A stretch of 64,000 nucleotides of DNA from a virus: positions 39,228-103,227 of IMG/VR virus record IMGVR_UViG_3300042288_000930. The stretch is one strand, 5' to 3'. Both the position numbers and the translations under genes were made by a program. Under the pieces are notes generated by a model, which saw only the letters and a list, made by a program, of their open reading frames with translations, had not been told where the DNA came from and did no database searches. The stretch's first letter is position 1. The number at the start of each line of letters is the position of its first letter. This document shows, in pieces, positions 19,401 to 29,500 of this stretch.

Positions 19401-21633
19401 CTCTAGCAATTCTTTGTGTATTTCCTGCTTCATCAACTATGGTTTCGCCAGAAATAAATTGCCCAGATAAAACTCTAACATAAAGTATACTACCTGATGT
19501 GTATTTTGACCCCTGAGAACCTTCTATCACACCATAAGCATCACTGGTTAATCCAGTGACATATTTTCCTGGAACAAATGTTTGAGTAGCAATTACTTGA
19601 TCTAGCGTTAATTGTGTGAAAAAAGTGGGATTAAAATAAGAAAACTTAAATACTGAATTGTAAGTATTTGTTCCTGTACTAAGTCTTCCCTTAGAGATTA
19701 CAATATCAGTATCAACATTAAACCCAGATCCTATTTTTTCTAGATTAAAATCTTTTGGTTTACAAACACCGACGATTGGAGTTATTACATTATTGTAATC
19801 TACAATATGCGAGTATGGAGAAATGGATGCGTTTTGTCCTTGACCCTGGAAATAAAACTCTCTGGCATCATCTTGAGTTAAGAACAACTTTCTTCTTTTT
19901 ACAGTATCGAAATCGTCGTATTCTTTTAAAAATACTTGTAAATCTTCTTTATTTCCAAGAACAGTTAATTCCAAATAATTTGGTTCTGTTGTACCAGTGT
20001 AAGGAATATCTGGTCTTTTAACCACTGAGAAAGATAAAACATCAATACTTCTAGCAATAGTGGCGGCAGCCGAACTGCCCAAGTTTACCACAAACCACAA
20101 TTTAGTAAATGTGGTGCCAAATTCCGCATCGGTTGGAAAAGTTCTGGCAGCAAAATTCGCAGGATCCGAAAGATACAACGTCATGATACCATCATCTAAT
20201 GTATATTTCAGACCGCGCCTTTGAATAGTTTGTTTTGGACTAGATGCAGTTTCGATATTATTCAATCCAACAGAACCATCATTAAAAATTGAATTCATAT
20301 AAACGGTGGGATATGCCGTCAATTCTTGACTATCGGCATTTAATGGTATACTACCATAAACATTAGTTACATTAAAATACGAAAGCGGAGAAAACTTTAG
20401 TCTATTATTGCTTTGTACTAAAGTATCCCTAGCTTTATTAATTTCTAAATATTTCTTTTCTTTATTTACAACTTCAAATCCTTTGATGTAAGCTTTGCCA
20501 GACTCTAATCCAGCAACCATCAAATTAGATGCCGCCGATACAGTTTTTGTATTTACTAATTTCGTTTCTTCATTAAATGGATATAATCCTTTATTGCCTT
20601 CTTTTTGATAATATTCTCTCAAATCCAACGAAAAATTATCAACAACATAATCTCCAGATTCGTCAAAAGTTCTTCTTGCTAATGTTTCCTCTAAAACATT
20701 ATAATCAGTTGACTTGACAAGTTGTTGAATTTCTCCATTTTTGATTGTAACTAATTGGACGTATTGATTATCTGTAAGAGAATCGTAGTCTAATACAATT
20801 AATTGTAAATCAATATTAAATCTATGTGCTCCAGGAGCAGAAAAATTGGAAGATCCTTGAGAATTATCGTATAAGGACGAATCTTTTTCTGGAGTAACTA
20901 TATTTTCGCTGATAGCAAATCCAACTTTTGCCGATGGTTTATTGTAATATTTGTCAACAATAATAAGTTGTTCTGGATTATTAACAAAATAACCATTTAC
21001 AAAATATACTCCCGACTCTACCTTTACGGCAGAGGCATAACCCATTGCTGGACTGTCAATAATTCTACTAAGTCCTGTGTCATAATCTTTGACTGTAATG
21101 GTTGTTGGGAGAACACTGCCGTCAGTACCAACAACCAACGTTGGCGTGTCAAGCAAATCTAAAACTTCTAAATTCTCTCCCTGTCGGAAAGTAGTTTCGT
21201 TGTTGGCATTGCCACTATTAATATATTTTACAAATAAAATATCAGATTCAACTTCAGAAGAAAAGGCATACCAAACAACGGAAGCTTGAACACCAGAAGA
21301 TAATCCTTGTAAAGTCTTTCCTACTAACTGTGAAATATCATATTTTTCAAATACAATATTTCCATTTTGATTGACGGCAACATCATCAACAGATGCTAAT
21401 TTGACATAATCTAATTTATTATTAAATGATACCTCTCCAGGAACAACCATTTGTCCCTGTTTAAATCTACTTCTGCCAAAATTTTCAATTTGATTTTGTA
21501 AAACAGATTGTAAAGTAGTTAACTCTCTGGTTTGTATGCTGTATCCAGGGCGAAACAATACTTTGTAAAACCCTTTGTCTACATTAAAATCATCGTTATA
21601 TGGTGGGACGCTAAGATTTGTCTTTTGAGGCAT
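13483..21633 (-). CDS. Giant virion protein, DUF4815-like N-terminus (2716 aa)
   Basis: This is a 2716-residue open frame. The first 60 residues (PYNDDFNVDKGFYKVLFRPG then QTRELTTLQSVLQNQIENFG) are the hallmark of a large virion protein found after gp8 in cyanomyoviruses, usually assigned to DUF4815. A helical segment around residues 1370-1400 (LEKRVERLEKYTLLSVLEQQ) looks like a coiled coil. The rest is beta-rich with many SGN/TGT turns. It starts 41 bp after gp8 in the same operon. A peripheral baseplate or fibre-network role is likely; the exact function is unknown. Confidence 0.8.
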   Translation of the reverse strand: MPQKTNLSVPPYNDDFNVDKGFYKVLFRPGYSIQTRELTTLQSVLQNQIENFGRSRFKQGQMVVPGEVSFNNKLDYVKLASVDDVAVNQNGNIVFEKYDISQLVGKTLQGLSSGVQASVVWYAFSSEVESDILFVKYINSGNANNETTFRQGENLEVLDLLDTPTLVVGTDGSVLPTTITVKDYDTGLSRIIDSPAMGYASAVKVESGVYFVNGYFVNNPEQLIIVDKYYNKPSAKVGFAISENIVTPEKDSSLYDNSQGSSNFSAPGAHRFNIDLQLIVLDYDSLTDNQYVQLVTIKNGEIQQLVKSTDYNVLEETLARRTFDESGDYVVDNFSLDLREYYQKEGNKGLYPFNEETKLVNTKTVSAASNLMVAGLESGKAYIKGFEVVNKEKKYLEINKARDTLVQSNNRLKFSPLSYFNVTNVYGSIPLNADSQELTAYPTVYMNSIFNDGSVGLNNIETASSPKQTIQRRGLKYTLDDGIMTLYLSDPANFAARTFPTDAEFGTTFTKLWFVVNLGSSAAATIARSIDVLSFSVVKRPDIPYTGTTEPNYLELTVLGNKEDLQVFLKEYDDFDTVKRRKLFLTQDDAREFYFQGQGQNASISPYSHIVDYNNVITPIVGVCKPKDFNLEKIGSGFNVDTDIVISKGRLSTGTNTYNSVFKFSYFNPTFFTQLTLDQVIATQTFVPGKYVTGLTSDAYGVIEGSQGSKYTSGSILYVRVLSGQFISGETIVDEAGNTQRIARDGTISHFTVNSRGEGYPSSTKLKINGITYDNSAVELGILGNIIFKIIIKDRNLVSQTYASTPVVSFDTGTTNPISSAVVTPVLYRNSVQNYGPENVKSLHSSFGAGNVYTFTCDVESFDSAYLTNKVLTDFTFSGTKGSKFIECNGFSGNPATEVVPGDLIQFTDTANNVVRVIVQRVDFPEGLIKARIYFDNVLQNNVTNTSVIKVRSIIGNASKASLVIPSGTKYLSKIVQDPENSEISYFFRRDFVTTASTSGGNITFAAQLPYGTQRFAPFSKENFLLTVLDKKSSTTVNNGDIIFLKDDQVSVQNSTTSTIGGVTAGSVTISLPSSFFGTTTNFPILKLTATIEVLKARPRLKTFNSNKRVLVVTPGDKVIPLRGIDVDSSSDEVISYSDVVKINYVYEGTSQTPPVVSSTGDLVTGTDVTERFTFDDGQRDTFYDISRLVLKPGYETPTGQLIISFDYFEHSQGDFCTVDSYVHESGVGLSEIPDFNSSVYGKISLRDVFDFRPKVDSSSIISGYQDISILSLVDYNSFTGSAGVTSNTPASDSNLSYTISYSSSQFLDRIDGIFLDKKGEFIVKEGNSSLNPTKPADVDDAIPLYYLYVPAYTATSDDVRIIPVDNKRYTMRDIAKLEKRVERLEKYTLLSVLEQQALNMQIKDDVGLDRFKSGFLVDNFENHGIGNLKSLDYKCAIDTQQSVLRTPSYETSLKLTEVNVNKDQRDLNHYRKTGEVLTLPYDNIVFVKNPFATKTVPVNPFVVLQYVGDAHLNPNIDRWYEQKQFPLILDNDSQVFSTFYAKSDSRDAYASLHNNFIVNWVGTDRVFFNTTSLSNISSNLATSSSTNANISSNSNISPQNNQLAQNVPSRKSGKNTVANSLQQFCRSVPVFFTLTRMKPFTKFYVFMDNQPIDRWVNQDYRYTGVSGNSLSTFNSGLTSDANGNLSGMILIPSGNAPQSGSAWTGSINDVQYDTTVELFFTTGIKNIKFTSDSTGLIDSTVDSYAEINYYVSGNLPEQPASIISTTPAIFKAKEGIQYIENTRAQVKPNPLSQSFKVEKFPGGLFLTGIDLFFSTKSSSIPIKVYLTNIESGKPGKYILPGSESVLNPDTYLRVYTNGTLTINKGENCSGVTSGSVGPVKDVYDRNNIVLTPSTTGSYTLTNDQVYTVVLSNHNGKSFIENEELRFASLTTYNAAQNTNLRVTVARDSGRLVDLRVDNLGSGYDSASIQVESPQLPGGVQARAVCSVSSGNIFDADILVAGSGYTDPPSIIITGTGSSASAASIQSFIEIDTPAVRMGVATDIDTTTRSTTPTRFTFENPVYLQNETEYALVIESDSTDYNMWSSKLGEVEIASNSVVTSQPLLGSVFKSQNVDTWTEDLLEDIKFTLYRAEFDISRNGIVELTNEFLDYEVLDENPFEADSLSDTTATSTLYRNNNQVIKVNHRLNGFEDSGKSYVSFKNSNSFGGFDSSQINNTLYEVSNSGLNFYNITANTLASSNAFGGGSKVLASYNRKYEKSFAQLAYLNFPETKVNAEIKTTNILPADVKVVNYQSYSQSEYEKTFLNEEHFFNNQKVVCSRVNELKNITGDKKYSLQYKLSLSSTKSYLSPLIDLRSSNVILSNNNVEKSSGVEDRYGRRDQIIEFYPIYKFTVNGTNVNSIIAGDAANTKLVSGNTSRAQAVIVKFDTTTAELFVKMLTDTLFSPSESLSFASQPSLTGLTVSSGGVTEVVFSFNANSTVTAIDKTDTTKSYDNLINGKVVSWDNNKKRLRVSCNKQPINDNYTAASTIGSAYARISISSASNQSKDIFRVNDLVGYENQPADTKSFLEVKSVSYAPGVLYVPENNNNSSSLAKYVTKEITLETPATSIDVRLTANMFEIDDVQVLYKVNYATSQYNFDDVRWEYFNQSGNPDIQVIPSTDNLIAGYIENQSAYKEYKYSVNNLQEFTSFAVKIVMRSANPVYVPKIQDLRVVASF

Positions 21634-21674
21634 TTTATTCTCAATCTCTTACGTGTAATTTACTTTAAAAAAAA

Positions 21675-23504
21675 TCAGAATTCAATAACAAGTTTGATAT
21701 CTTCTACTTGGTCTGGAGCTCTGGTTATTAGTCTTCTGTTTTCAATATAAATGATTTCTCCAGAATTTGGTTGTAGTTCTGGAAGTGCTAATCCATTCGT
21801 GAACGTAGAACCCAACGCCGAAGCATTGAAAGTGGTATCAACAGTTCCTGTGATATTGGATGTTTGTCCAGTTACTGCGAAAGTAGCATTTGAAATAAAT
21901 GCTCTTACTACACCATTGTTTAGGTGATTTTCTGGCGATTGGAAATATTTCAAAACACCTGAAGTTGTAGAACCAGAATCTAGAGTCCAAGCAACTACAG
22001 TTCCCTTAGCAACTCCACCACCAGGAAGAGATTGAGTAATTTCTTCGTCTTGCTGGAAAATGCCAGTAACATTGGTTAATTTAATCGCTCTAAGATTAGA
22101 AAGTGTGTCAACTGTGGCAAAGTTTGATGTGCCATAGAGATATGGGTCTTGTAGAATTCCAATTCTTCTAAAATCATTCTCTACTGGAAAGTCTCCACCG
22201 CCCTCAGCATATGTCAAGCGAATATTTGTCATAATTCGCTTAGCATTTAATTCTACAATAGGATCGGCACCGTGTCCTCCCTGTGGTGATAACACACATT
22301 CAATCGCACCAATAGCAGTTGAAGAAACTGTTACGGGAGTTGTTAGTGCTGCGTCAGAATATACATTTCCATTTGTCAGCAAAACATTTGCGTAAGTATA
22401 CCCAGTGCCAGCAGCGTGGAGAATAGCATAAGTAATGTTTCCAGATGAATTTGTTCCGAATTTGACGATTCCTCCACTTCCATCGCCAAAGATAGGAGTA
22501 TATAGAGATGTTTGACTAGTTGGTAAATCAGATCCAATTGCTTTTAGTACAACTGTACTGATAGATCCATTAACTGCCGCTGCTTGAACTGCACCGTCAG
22601 CAACAATGGGAATAAAATCTGTTGATAGGAATCTAAGAACATCATTTGTTGTAATGGTGTACATATACTTCCAAATATAATTACAAAAACCATTAGCGTC
22701 TACAGGTTCTTTGTAAATTCCATTAGAATATGTACCACTCGAAGGAGTTGTGGATGGTTCATATGCTACTGTAGGAAGAACACCACCAGGAAGAAGAGAA
22801 GCAGGTCTCTCACCGTTATATAAACACTTAAAAACTTCGTACTTGTTATTTACAACATAAAATTTGGCGGTTGAAATATTTTGGGAACCAGTGGAGCCAC
22901 CAGATAAAACTACCGAAGAAGTTTTTTGTTCTGAATAGTCGGGTCTCCACATATCAAAACGACTGTTGGTTGAAATGTCCCAATTATATCTTCTTACAAC
23001 TGGTCTAGCAAATTCACCAGTAATGCGTTTAGCAGCAAGAATGTCGGCATATGCTAGATATTTTTCTGTCTGGTTGTCGTAAGGAATTGTAGGAATATCA
23101 TCAGTAGCAAAACGATATACACCCGTTAGAGCAGTAGCAGCAGTATTGCTACTTGTAATTGGATTGTATCCAGTTAATGTTGAACCCTGTGGTGGGACGG
23201 CAGAAGCAGTTGGACCAATAGCAGAAAGAAGAAGTGAGTTTGGATATGAAGCTACAACATCTGCTTTGAACGTAGCAGAAGCGAAATTAGCACCAACAAA
23301 AACTTTGTCACGACCAGCAACGAAATCAGTAGCTGACTTGTTATACACTTCTAGGTAAGCATACCATCTTTGTGGTCTACCAACAAAGAAGTACATTCTT
23401 GTTCTTTCTGAAGATGAATCTGAACCAGATAGCGGTTCTGTCAAAGACTCATAAAATTGTTTGGCATTAAAGATTCTAAACTTTTCAGAGATTATTGCGG
23501 CCAT
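21675..23504 (-). CDS. 8: Baseplate wedge subunit gp8
   Basis: This 609-residue protein matches T4 gp8 landmarks in order. They are EKFRIFNAKQFYESL near the N-terminus, FVGRPQRW around residue 41 (T4 FGRSEPW), VFKCLYNG with a following FCNYIWKYMYTI (T4 VYRCLD, YVWEYLFEI), and a C-terminal SGEIIYIENRRLI...DQVEDIKLVIEF (T4 SGEMIYMENRPPI...DQTEEINILFTF). It is nearly twice the T4 length (334 residues), with the extra sequence in the middle. Gp8 joins gp6 and gp7 in the wedge. A double late promoter stands 37 bp upstream. Confidence 0.9.
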   Translation of the reverse strand: MAAIISEKFRIFNAKQFYESLTEPLSGSDSSSERTRMYFFVGRPQRWYAYLEVYNKSATDFVAGRDKVFVGANFASATFKADVVASYPNSLLLSAIGPTASAVPPQGSTLTGYNPITSSNTAATALTGVYRFATDDIPTIPYDNQTEKYLAYADILAAKRITGEFARPVVRRYNWDISTNSRFDMWRPDYSEQKTSSVVLSGGSTGSQNISTAKFYVVNNKYEVFKCLYNGERPASLLPGGVLPTVAYEPSTTPSSGTYSNGIYKEPVDANGFCNYIWKYMYTITTNDVLRFLSTDFIPIVADGAVQAAAVNGSISTVVLKAIGSDLPTSQTSLYTPIFGDGSGGIVKFGTNSSGNITYAILHAAGTGYTYANVLLTNGNVYSDAALTTPVTVSSTAIGAIECVLSPQGGHGADPIVELNAKRIMTNIRLTYAEGGGDFPVENDFRRIGILQDPYLYGTSNFATVDTLSNLRAIKLTNVTGIFQQDEEITQSLPGGGVAKGTVVAWTLDSGSTTSGVLKYFQSPENHLNNGVVRAFISNATFAVTGQTSNITGTVDTTFNASALGSTFTNGLALPELQPNSGEIIYIENRRLITRAPDQVEDIKLVIEF

Positions 23505-23540
23505 TGAAAATTTCTCTCTTGCTAATAGGTTCGTAATTCT

Positions 23541-23554
23541 TATTTATATTTATA
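23541..23554 (-). promoter_or_regulatory. Tandem overlapping late promoter boxes for gp8
   Basis: The minus strand reads TATAAATATAAATA, two overlapping perfect late boxes (23547-23554 and 23541-23548), between the 2982-residue gene and the gp8 start. Confidence 0.85.
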
Positions 23555-23557
23555 GTA

Positions 23558-26500
23558 CTAATTTGTAGTTCTTAAGTAATCACCAGCATCGTGTGTCTTT
23601 GCTGTTGTATTATTTTGTCCTCGTAAAACTCCAATAAAACGATCAACTAATTTTGAAGTATAAGTTACTATTTCGTCACCAACCAGTAACTTGCCAGATG
23701 AAGGAAAACCATTGGTATTAGCAACATAGATGATAGTGCTGCTTGTCGTTAGTGGCATTTGTAGATATGCTCCTAGTTCATTCGTTGAACCATACCCAAG
23801 ATTCATCAAGGTTTCTTCCGTAACTCCTTTGGATGACATTGAACGAACTTCGAAATCTTCTATGGTAATATCTCCATAAAGTCTATCGAATTGATCTAAA
23901 GAAATTCCGCCAAGTTGTAAGTAACCCATGTCATTGAACGCACCATTTTCAAATTTCTTTAATGTTGACCCCAAAGTTAATGGAGCAAATGATACGATAG
24001 ATATTCCTGGTTCAGCATAAGTATCGGAAAATCCTGTAGGAATAGATTTAACTATTTCTTGTTTTACAGAATTGACAGAAGTAGATTTGACATTTTCCCA
24101 AAGAGTGTGTACATTAACAACAATTTGATTTTTTAAGGATACTACTGAATTTGGTGATATTAATATATTAAATTGTGTTTCGGATCTTGAAGAATCATAT
24201 TTAACATCTGCTACTGGTATGGTTTCAAAAAGTGGATGAATGCCAGTGGTTATTACTCTAGATGGTTCTAGAAGTTCTGTTGGACTAATAATAGATTCTG
24301 CTTCATGTACGGCAAATCCATATTCTAGATTTATGAGTGCCGAAACTAATAGTGTTGTCTTAATTTCTGGGAAGAAAGTTAATTCAACTTTTGTTGTTAC
24401 TTTTTTCTCTGGATTTTTAATAATATCAAATCCTTTAGCAACATATACCCTTGGCGGTGTCAAATAACCGCTTCCACCATTAGTTAAAATAATATCAATA
24501 ATTTCTCCCTTACTTTCTACAGCAAAACCGCTCGCACCTCCCCCCTGAGCAGGCGAAATAATAGTTCCGCCTTCATCTCTTAATGGTTGAGGAACAAAAA
24601 TTAACTTAGGAGCATTTTCATACCCATAAGCTCCTGGTTGGATTCTAGATAATCCATATTGAGAATAATTTCTATCATTCCATTCTAACTGAGTAACAGA
24701 TCCATTTTGTATACTGGCAGTTACTGATAGTCCTTCCCCTCTTCCAACTTCCTCATTTGGAGTTACACTTAGTCTACCAAAGAAGTTGTTGGCTATTGAA
24801 GAATTTGAATTATATTGAGTTTTGAAAACTTTCTGTGGGAGAGATAAAATTTTTCTATATGATTTTTCCCCATCAACTCGGATTCTATCTCCAATGTCAA
24901 TAAAATTTGGAGAAGTTCTTGATATTGAGGATCCTATCAACCACCCACTATTTGTTTTTTGTAAAATACCTAGTGTTTCATCGTCTCGTTCGAAATCGGA
25001 AACAGATATAATTGATGAAGAAGGAATTGTCAGATCACCCAAACCAGATGCTAAACCATTTATGATAGTAATATTTTTTGATGGATCAAAAGGAGCATTT
25101 TGAGATTCAATGTATAAAATAGAACCCGTATTAGTTACAGATACTCCTTTTGCTTTACCAATAGCAGTGTAATTAGTCGTTGACGTTCCTTGGTAACAAA
25201 TTCTATCAGCGTATTGTGCTAATGGAGGAACATAATTCAAGTCTATTTTAATTAAATTAAAATAAGTGTCTTCTTCATAATTGAAAGCGGTTATTGATGT
25301 AGAAACGGATCTTCCATAATAATATAATATAACTATTTTTTGCCCTGGTAATGGTGGGTTGGTGAATCTAATAGAAGAACCTTGGATAGAATAATCTTTT
25401 GTTTTCTTTTGTAATACTCTATCAACAAAAACTAATATATTGTTATCAATAAAAACTTCTAGAGGTTTTTTATTGATAACTCTTCGCATAATAAATGGAC
25501 CGTATGTAATTCCATCAACAAGTGATGTATCAATTTCAGCTATTTCATAACTAGAAATTGAATATGCGCCAAAAACTTGACCAGACTTAGGTGGTTCTAT
25601 AAAAACAATTTCATTTGGAGTTACTGTTCTTCTGATGTAATAGGATCTATCTATTGGGAAAGTTGGAGTAATTCCTGCAGTCTGTAAAACTCCATCAATT
25701 GTAACTAATAAATTGTTACCTGACTCTAGAACAATATTGTTATTTGAATCATCAATCAATTGGAAGGTGGTTTTTACTCCATCAAATTGATTTGATATAT
25801 TTTTAATTTTCTTGAAAAATTGTGAATTGACGGTAGTATCTTTGTATCTTAAAATTTTACCAACAAATTTCTGTGATGGTGTATCAACTCCCTCTACATA
25901 TTGAGATGGTGTAATACTTTGCCCTTGATTATTTCTATATCCAAGTGGCGCTTCTTTGAAGGTAATTTGTGTATTTGATACAGTAAACGCTAGTCCTGGT
26001 TGCTGAAGAATACCATCTAACGAAATAACAAGATTCTCTTGTTGTGGAACAGCAACAGGATTGTTGCTTCCTAATATTTTCATAGTAAATATTTTATTTC
26101 CAGCTCTATTTCCATTCGAATCAAAATAACCATTAAATGGTGGATCTAAAACTATTTCAAAACTTGATGTCTCGGCGTCATCGAATGAATTTACAAATAA
26201 TGCTCCCTTTCCTCTTTGGACATCCATGAAAGAAGAATTTAATATAGACTGAGTAACAGTTCTATATGTGTTTTGAACAGTAACTTTATTTTTTTGTGGA
26301 TCCCACAATTGAATAGTCGAAACCGAATCCAAACTAGGTGGATTTGGCTTCATTCTTGCTATAGCATCAGATTCAATAAAAACTTCACCAAATAATTTAA
26401 ATCCAGCTGGGTGGGTTGACGCCTTTATAAGAGCTCGCCATATGTCAATAGGAGTTCTAGACCTAATAACATAAGAGTAGTCTTGATAAAAATTGGAATC

Positions 26501-29500
26501 TGTTAATTTTTGCGAAGACGTACTTAATTTCGATTTATCGGAAGCATAATATCCTAAATTGTCATAATATGACTTAATATCGTAATTAAATTCTCCAACG
26601 AACGAAGATGTGACCTTGGCAGTTTTTAGTTGAGTTTTCCCTGTAATTTGAAAATTGTTTCTAAATTCTCCTTCAACTCTATTCAATTTAAGGATATTAC
26701 TTCCTTCCTTCCATCCATCTTTTGATACATATCCTTTTGCTATCAATACACTTCCATCATATTGTTCTACTATTTCTCCTTCAAAAAATGCTTTTTCTGG
26801 AAAATCTTTTAATATTAAAATTCTATGTGAAGTTATCTTTCTCTTTGTGGTATAATCAGCATTAAATGCCTTTCCATTTTGAATAATAGAAACTTTTTTT
26901 GGAATACCAATATTTGTACTTTCAAAATATAATTTTACGTCAGTTTCGATAATTCTAACTTCTGGTTTGTAAGTAAATCCAGTTCCACCATTCACCAAAA
27001 TTACTGCTGCTATTGAATTATCCGTAGATTTTCTTATATCAAAAACAGCATTTCTTCCATCTCCATTCACCACAATTGCTTTTGGTTTAGAATAGTTTCT
27101 GCCAGGATTAATAATAGAGACGCCAATAATACTTTGTGTTTGTGGATTCCATTCGATATTCACGGTACATTCTGAAGACGCAGCTGGACGAACACCAGCA
27201 ACAACAGGAACGGAAGACATACTGTTGCCAGAATTAACTAATTTTATAGTGTTTATTTGACCAACAGCGTTTGTTGATGTAGTTGTGTATGAAATTATTC
27301 CATACCCAGAATATTGTGGGTAATTAGATACTTCATACACCATCTCAGATGGCGTTGTATAGATAATTCTGTGTTCACCTTGTAAAGGATCATCAATCAA
27401 TCTCAAATATGCTTTTTCCGAATCAATGATGTTATTCTTATCATAAAAATAATAGTTGGTAAATTCGCTAATTTTTTTATCACTGAAATTATTTGAAGAA
27501 ATATTTGCGCCAAATCCTATCTTCAGAGAAATAAAAGAATTGGCAAATCCAGGTTTTTCTATACTTTTTTCTACTTCATTGGTTAATATGTTCAAATTGC
27601 CACTTGGAGAAAATTCTAAGAAACTACCAGCTAAAGAAGGATGTGAAGTATCAAATTTATACTTATAGAATTTTTGAATAGGTATAACTGGATTTTTTCT
27701 CCAATTGACATTATCATATGAAAATTCAAATTTAAATTTTGGTGATTCTATAACATCTACAACTCCAACCAATTTTCTTGGAGTATTTTGATCATAAAAG
27801 AAACTAGATGAAGTTATAGGATTGATAGTAGTTATTGTGTTTCCAGACTCAAATGTTAGTACCAATTCACCAGTTTCGGGGTCATATGAGTCTACAAAAG
27901 GATCGGCAACCGTTGTACCTAATTGATAATTAAATCCTAATTTATATTGAGGAGATTCCGAAGAAACAATTCTGTTGAAAATGTGGTCAGCAGCAATTGT
28001 ATTTTTTTGACCGCGCAATACAACCACAGAATTTTCGTTGGCATTAATACTAACTACTTCCATTATTTCACTATCTATTTTTAAGTAATCTCCATTTGAT
28101 ATAGAAGTAATCTCATTTAAAAATAATTTAGTATTTGAAGACGCAAAACCAGCGTGATCTACCTCAACAAGCAAACTTCTGGCAGAAGATGATAGAGGAT
28201 TTTGGTATCCAGAAGATGGTGAAATAGTTAATATGTCTCCTTTCTTGTAAAATTTTCCTTTGGATGTAATGATAATTGAGGTAATCAATCCATTAGTTAC
28301 AGTTAAAGTAGCTCTGGCATTATTTTGATTGCCAGGATTGCCAATAACAGACTCTGAGATATTAGAAACTATTTGCCCAGTCTCACCTCTACATTTGGTT
28401 TGATCTACAAATATTAATTCTACATTGGTTAATGTGGAATTACCACTAGTGTCGTAAGCATAATCCGAACCACTATTTAATAATATTATTCTACCCACAC
28501 CACTATCTACAAGTGTTTTGTTGTAAAATGGAGTGCTTAATTTTACTTTTTGGTATATTCTTTTTCTGGTGTATACTGTTGTAGTAGTATTAAAATCGTC
28601 TGGAATGATATCAACTATAATGTTTTCATTCACTGATACACCATGATTTTCTGTGGTTTTTAAAACAGCAATCTTATCAGTTGATGTTAATACTTTTATG
28701 CCAGAACTTAATGGTATTTTTTGGACAATTCTACTGCCGACAGTATCTCTTAAATTATTAGTCCTCAGAAAATATGTGGCATCAACATCAAAATTTCCTC
28801 TTTGTACTCTAACCTTACAAATGTTTTTTTGATCCGTTGATTCTAATACTACTCCATACCCTCTTTGACTTAAAACAACAGATCCAGGGGAAGAGATATC
28901 AGGCAACAATAATGCAGGACCATTTGGTGTTGTTGCTACTTGAAAATTTGTGGGGGAAGAATTTACAACATAATAAATTTTGTTTGTCAATAAACCAGCA
29001 AAAGCACTTGAAAAAATAATTGGTTCTCCATTGACAAACGTATTTGATGCTAGATTTATTTTATTTGAAGATGTAGACAAAATAATTGCTTGTTTTCCAT
29101 TTGTTAGGAAAATTTCGGAATCAGCTGTATATGATGAGATTTTATCAACTACTAAATTTACAACTTCTATGCTCGATGTAGCAAAATTAGTATTTGATGG
29201 TTCGAAATTTTTTGTTACTTCTTTTAGAATAATAGTTTTTCCATTGAATACATTTCCAATGATTTTTCCAGAAGCAAAAGTTCCCGATTGTGTCAATGTA
29301 TCGCCATCATACAAATAACAGGGGGATTCTGTAGTAATTTTTACGCACTTATCCAAAGATGGTGGTAAAAGTACCAAAATACTACCATCTCTTAATAAAA
29401 CATCAGTTGTGTTTAAATTGTAATCTGGGATATCTTTAGCATCAATAGTAATAGAAAATCCCAAACCACCAACATTTACTGGATAGTTAGTAATTCCTGT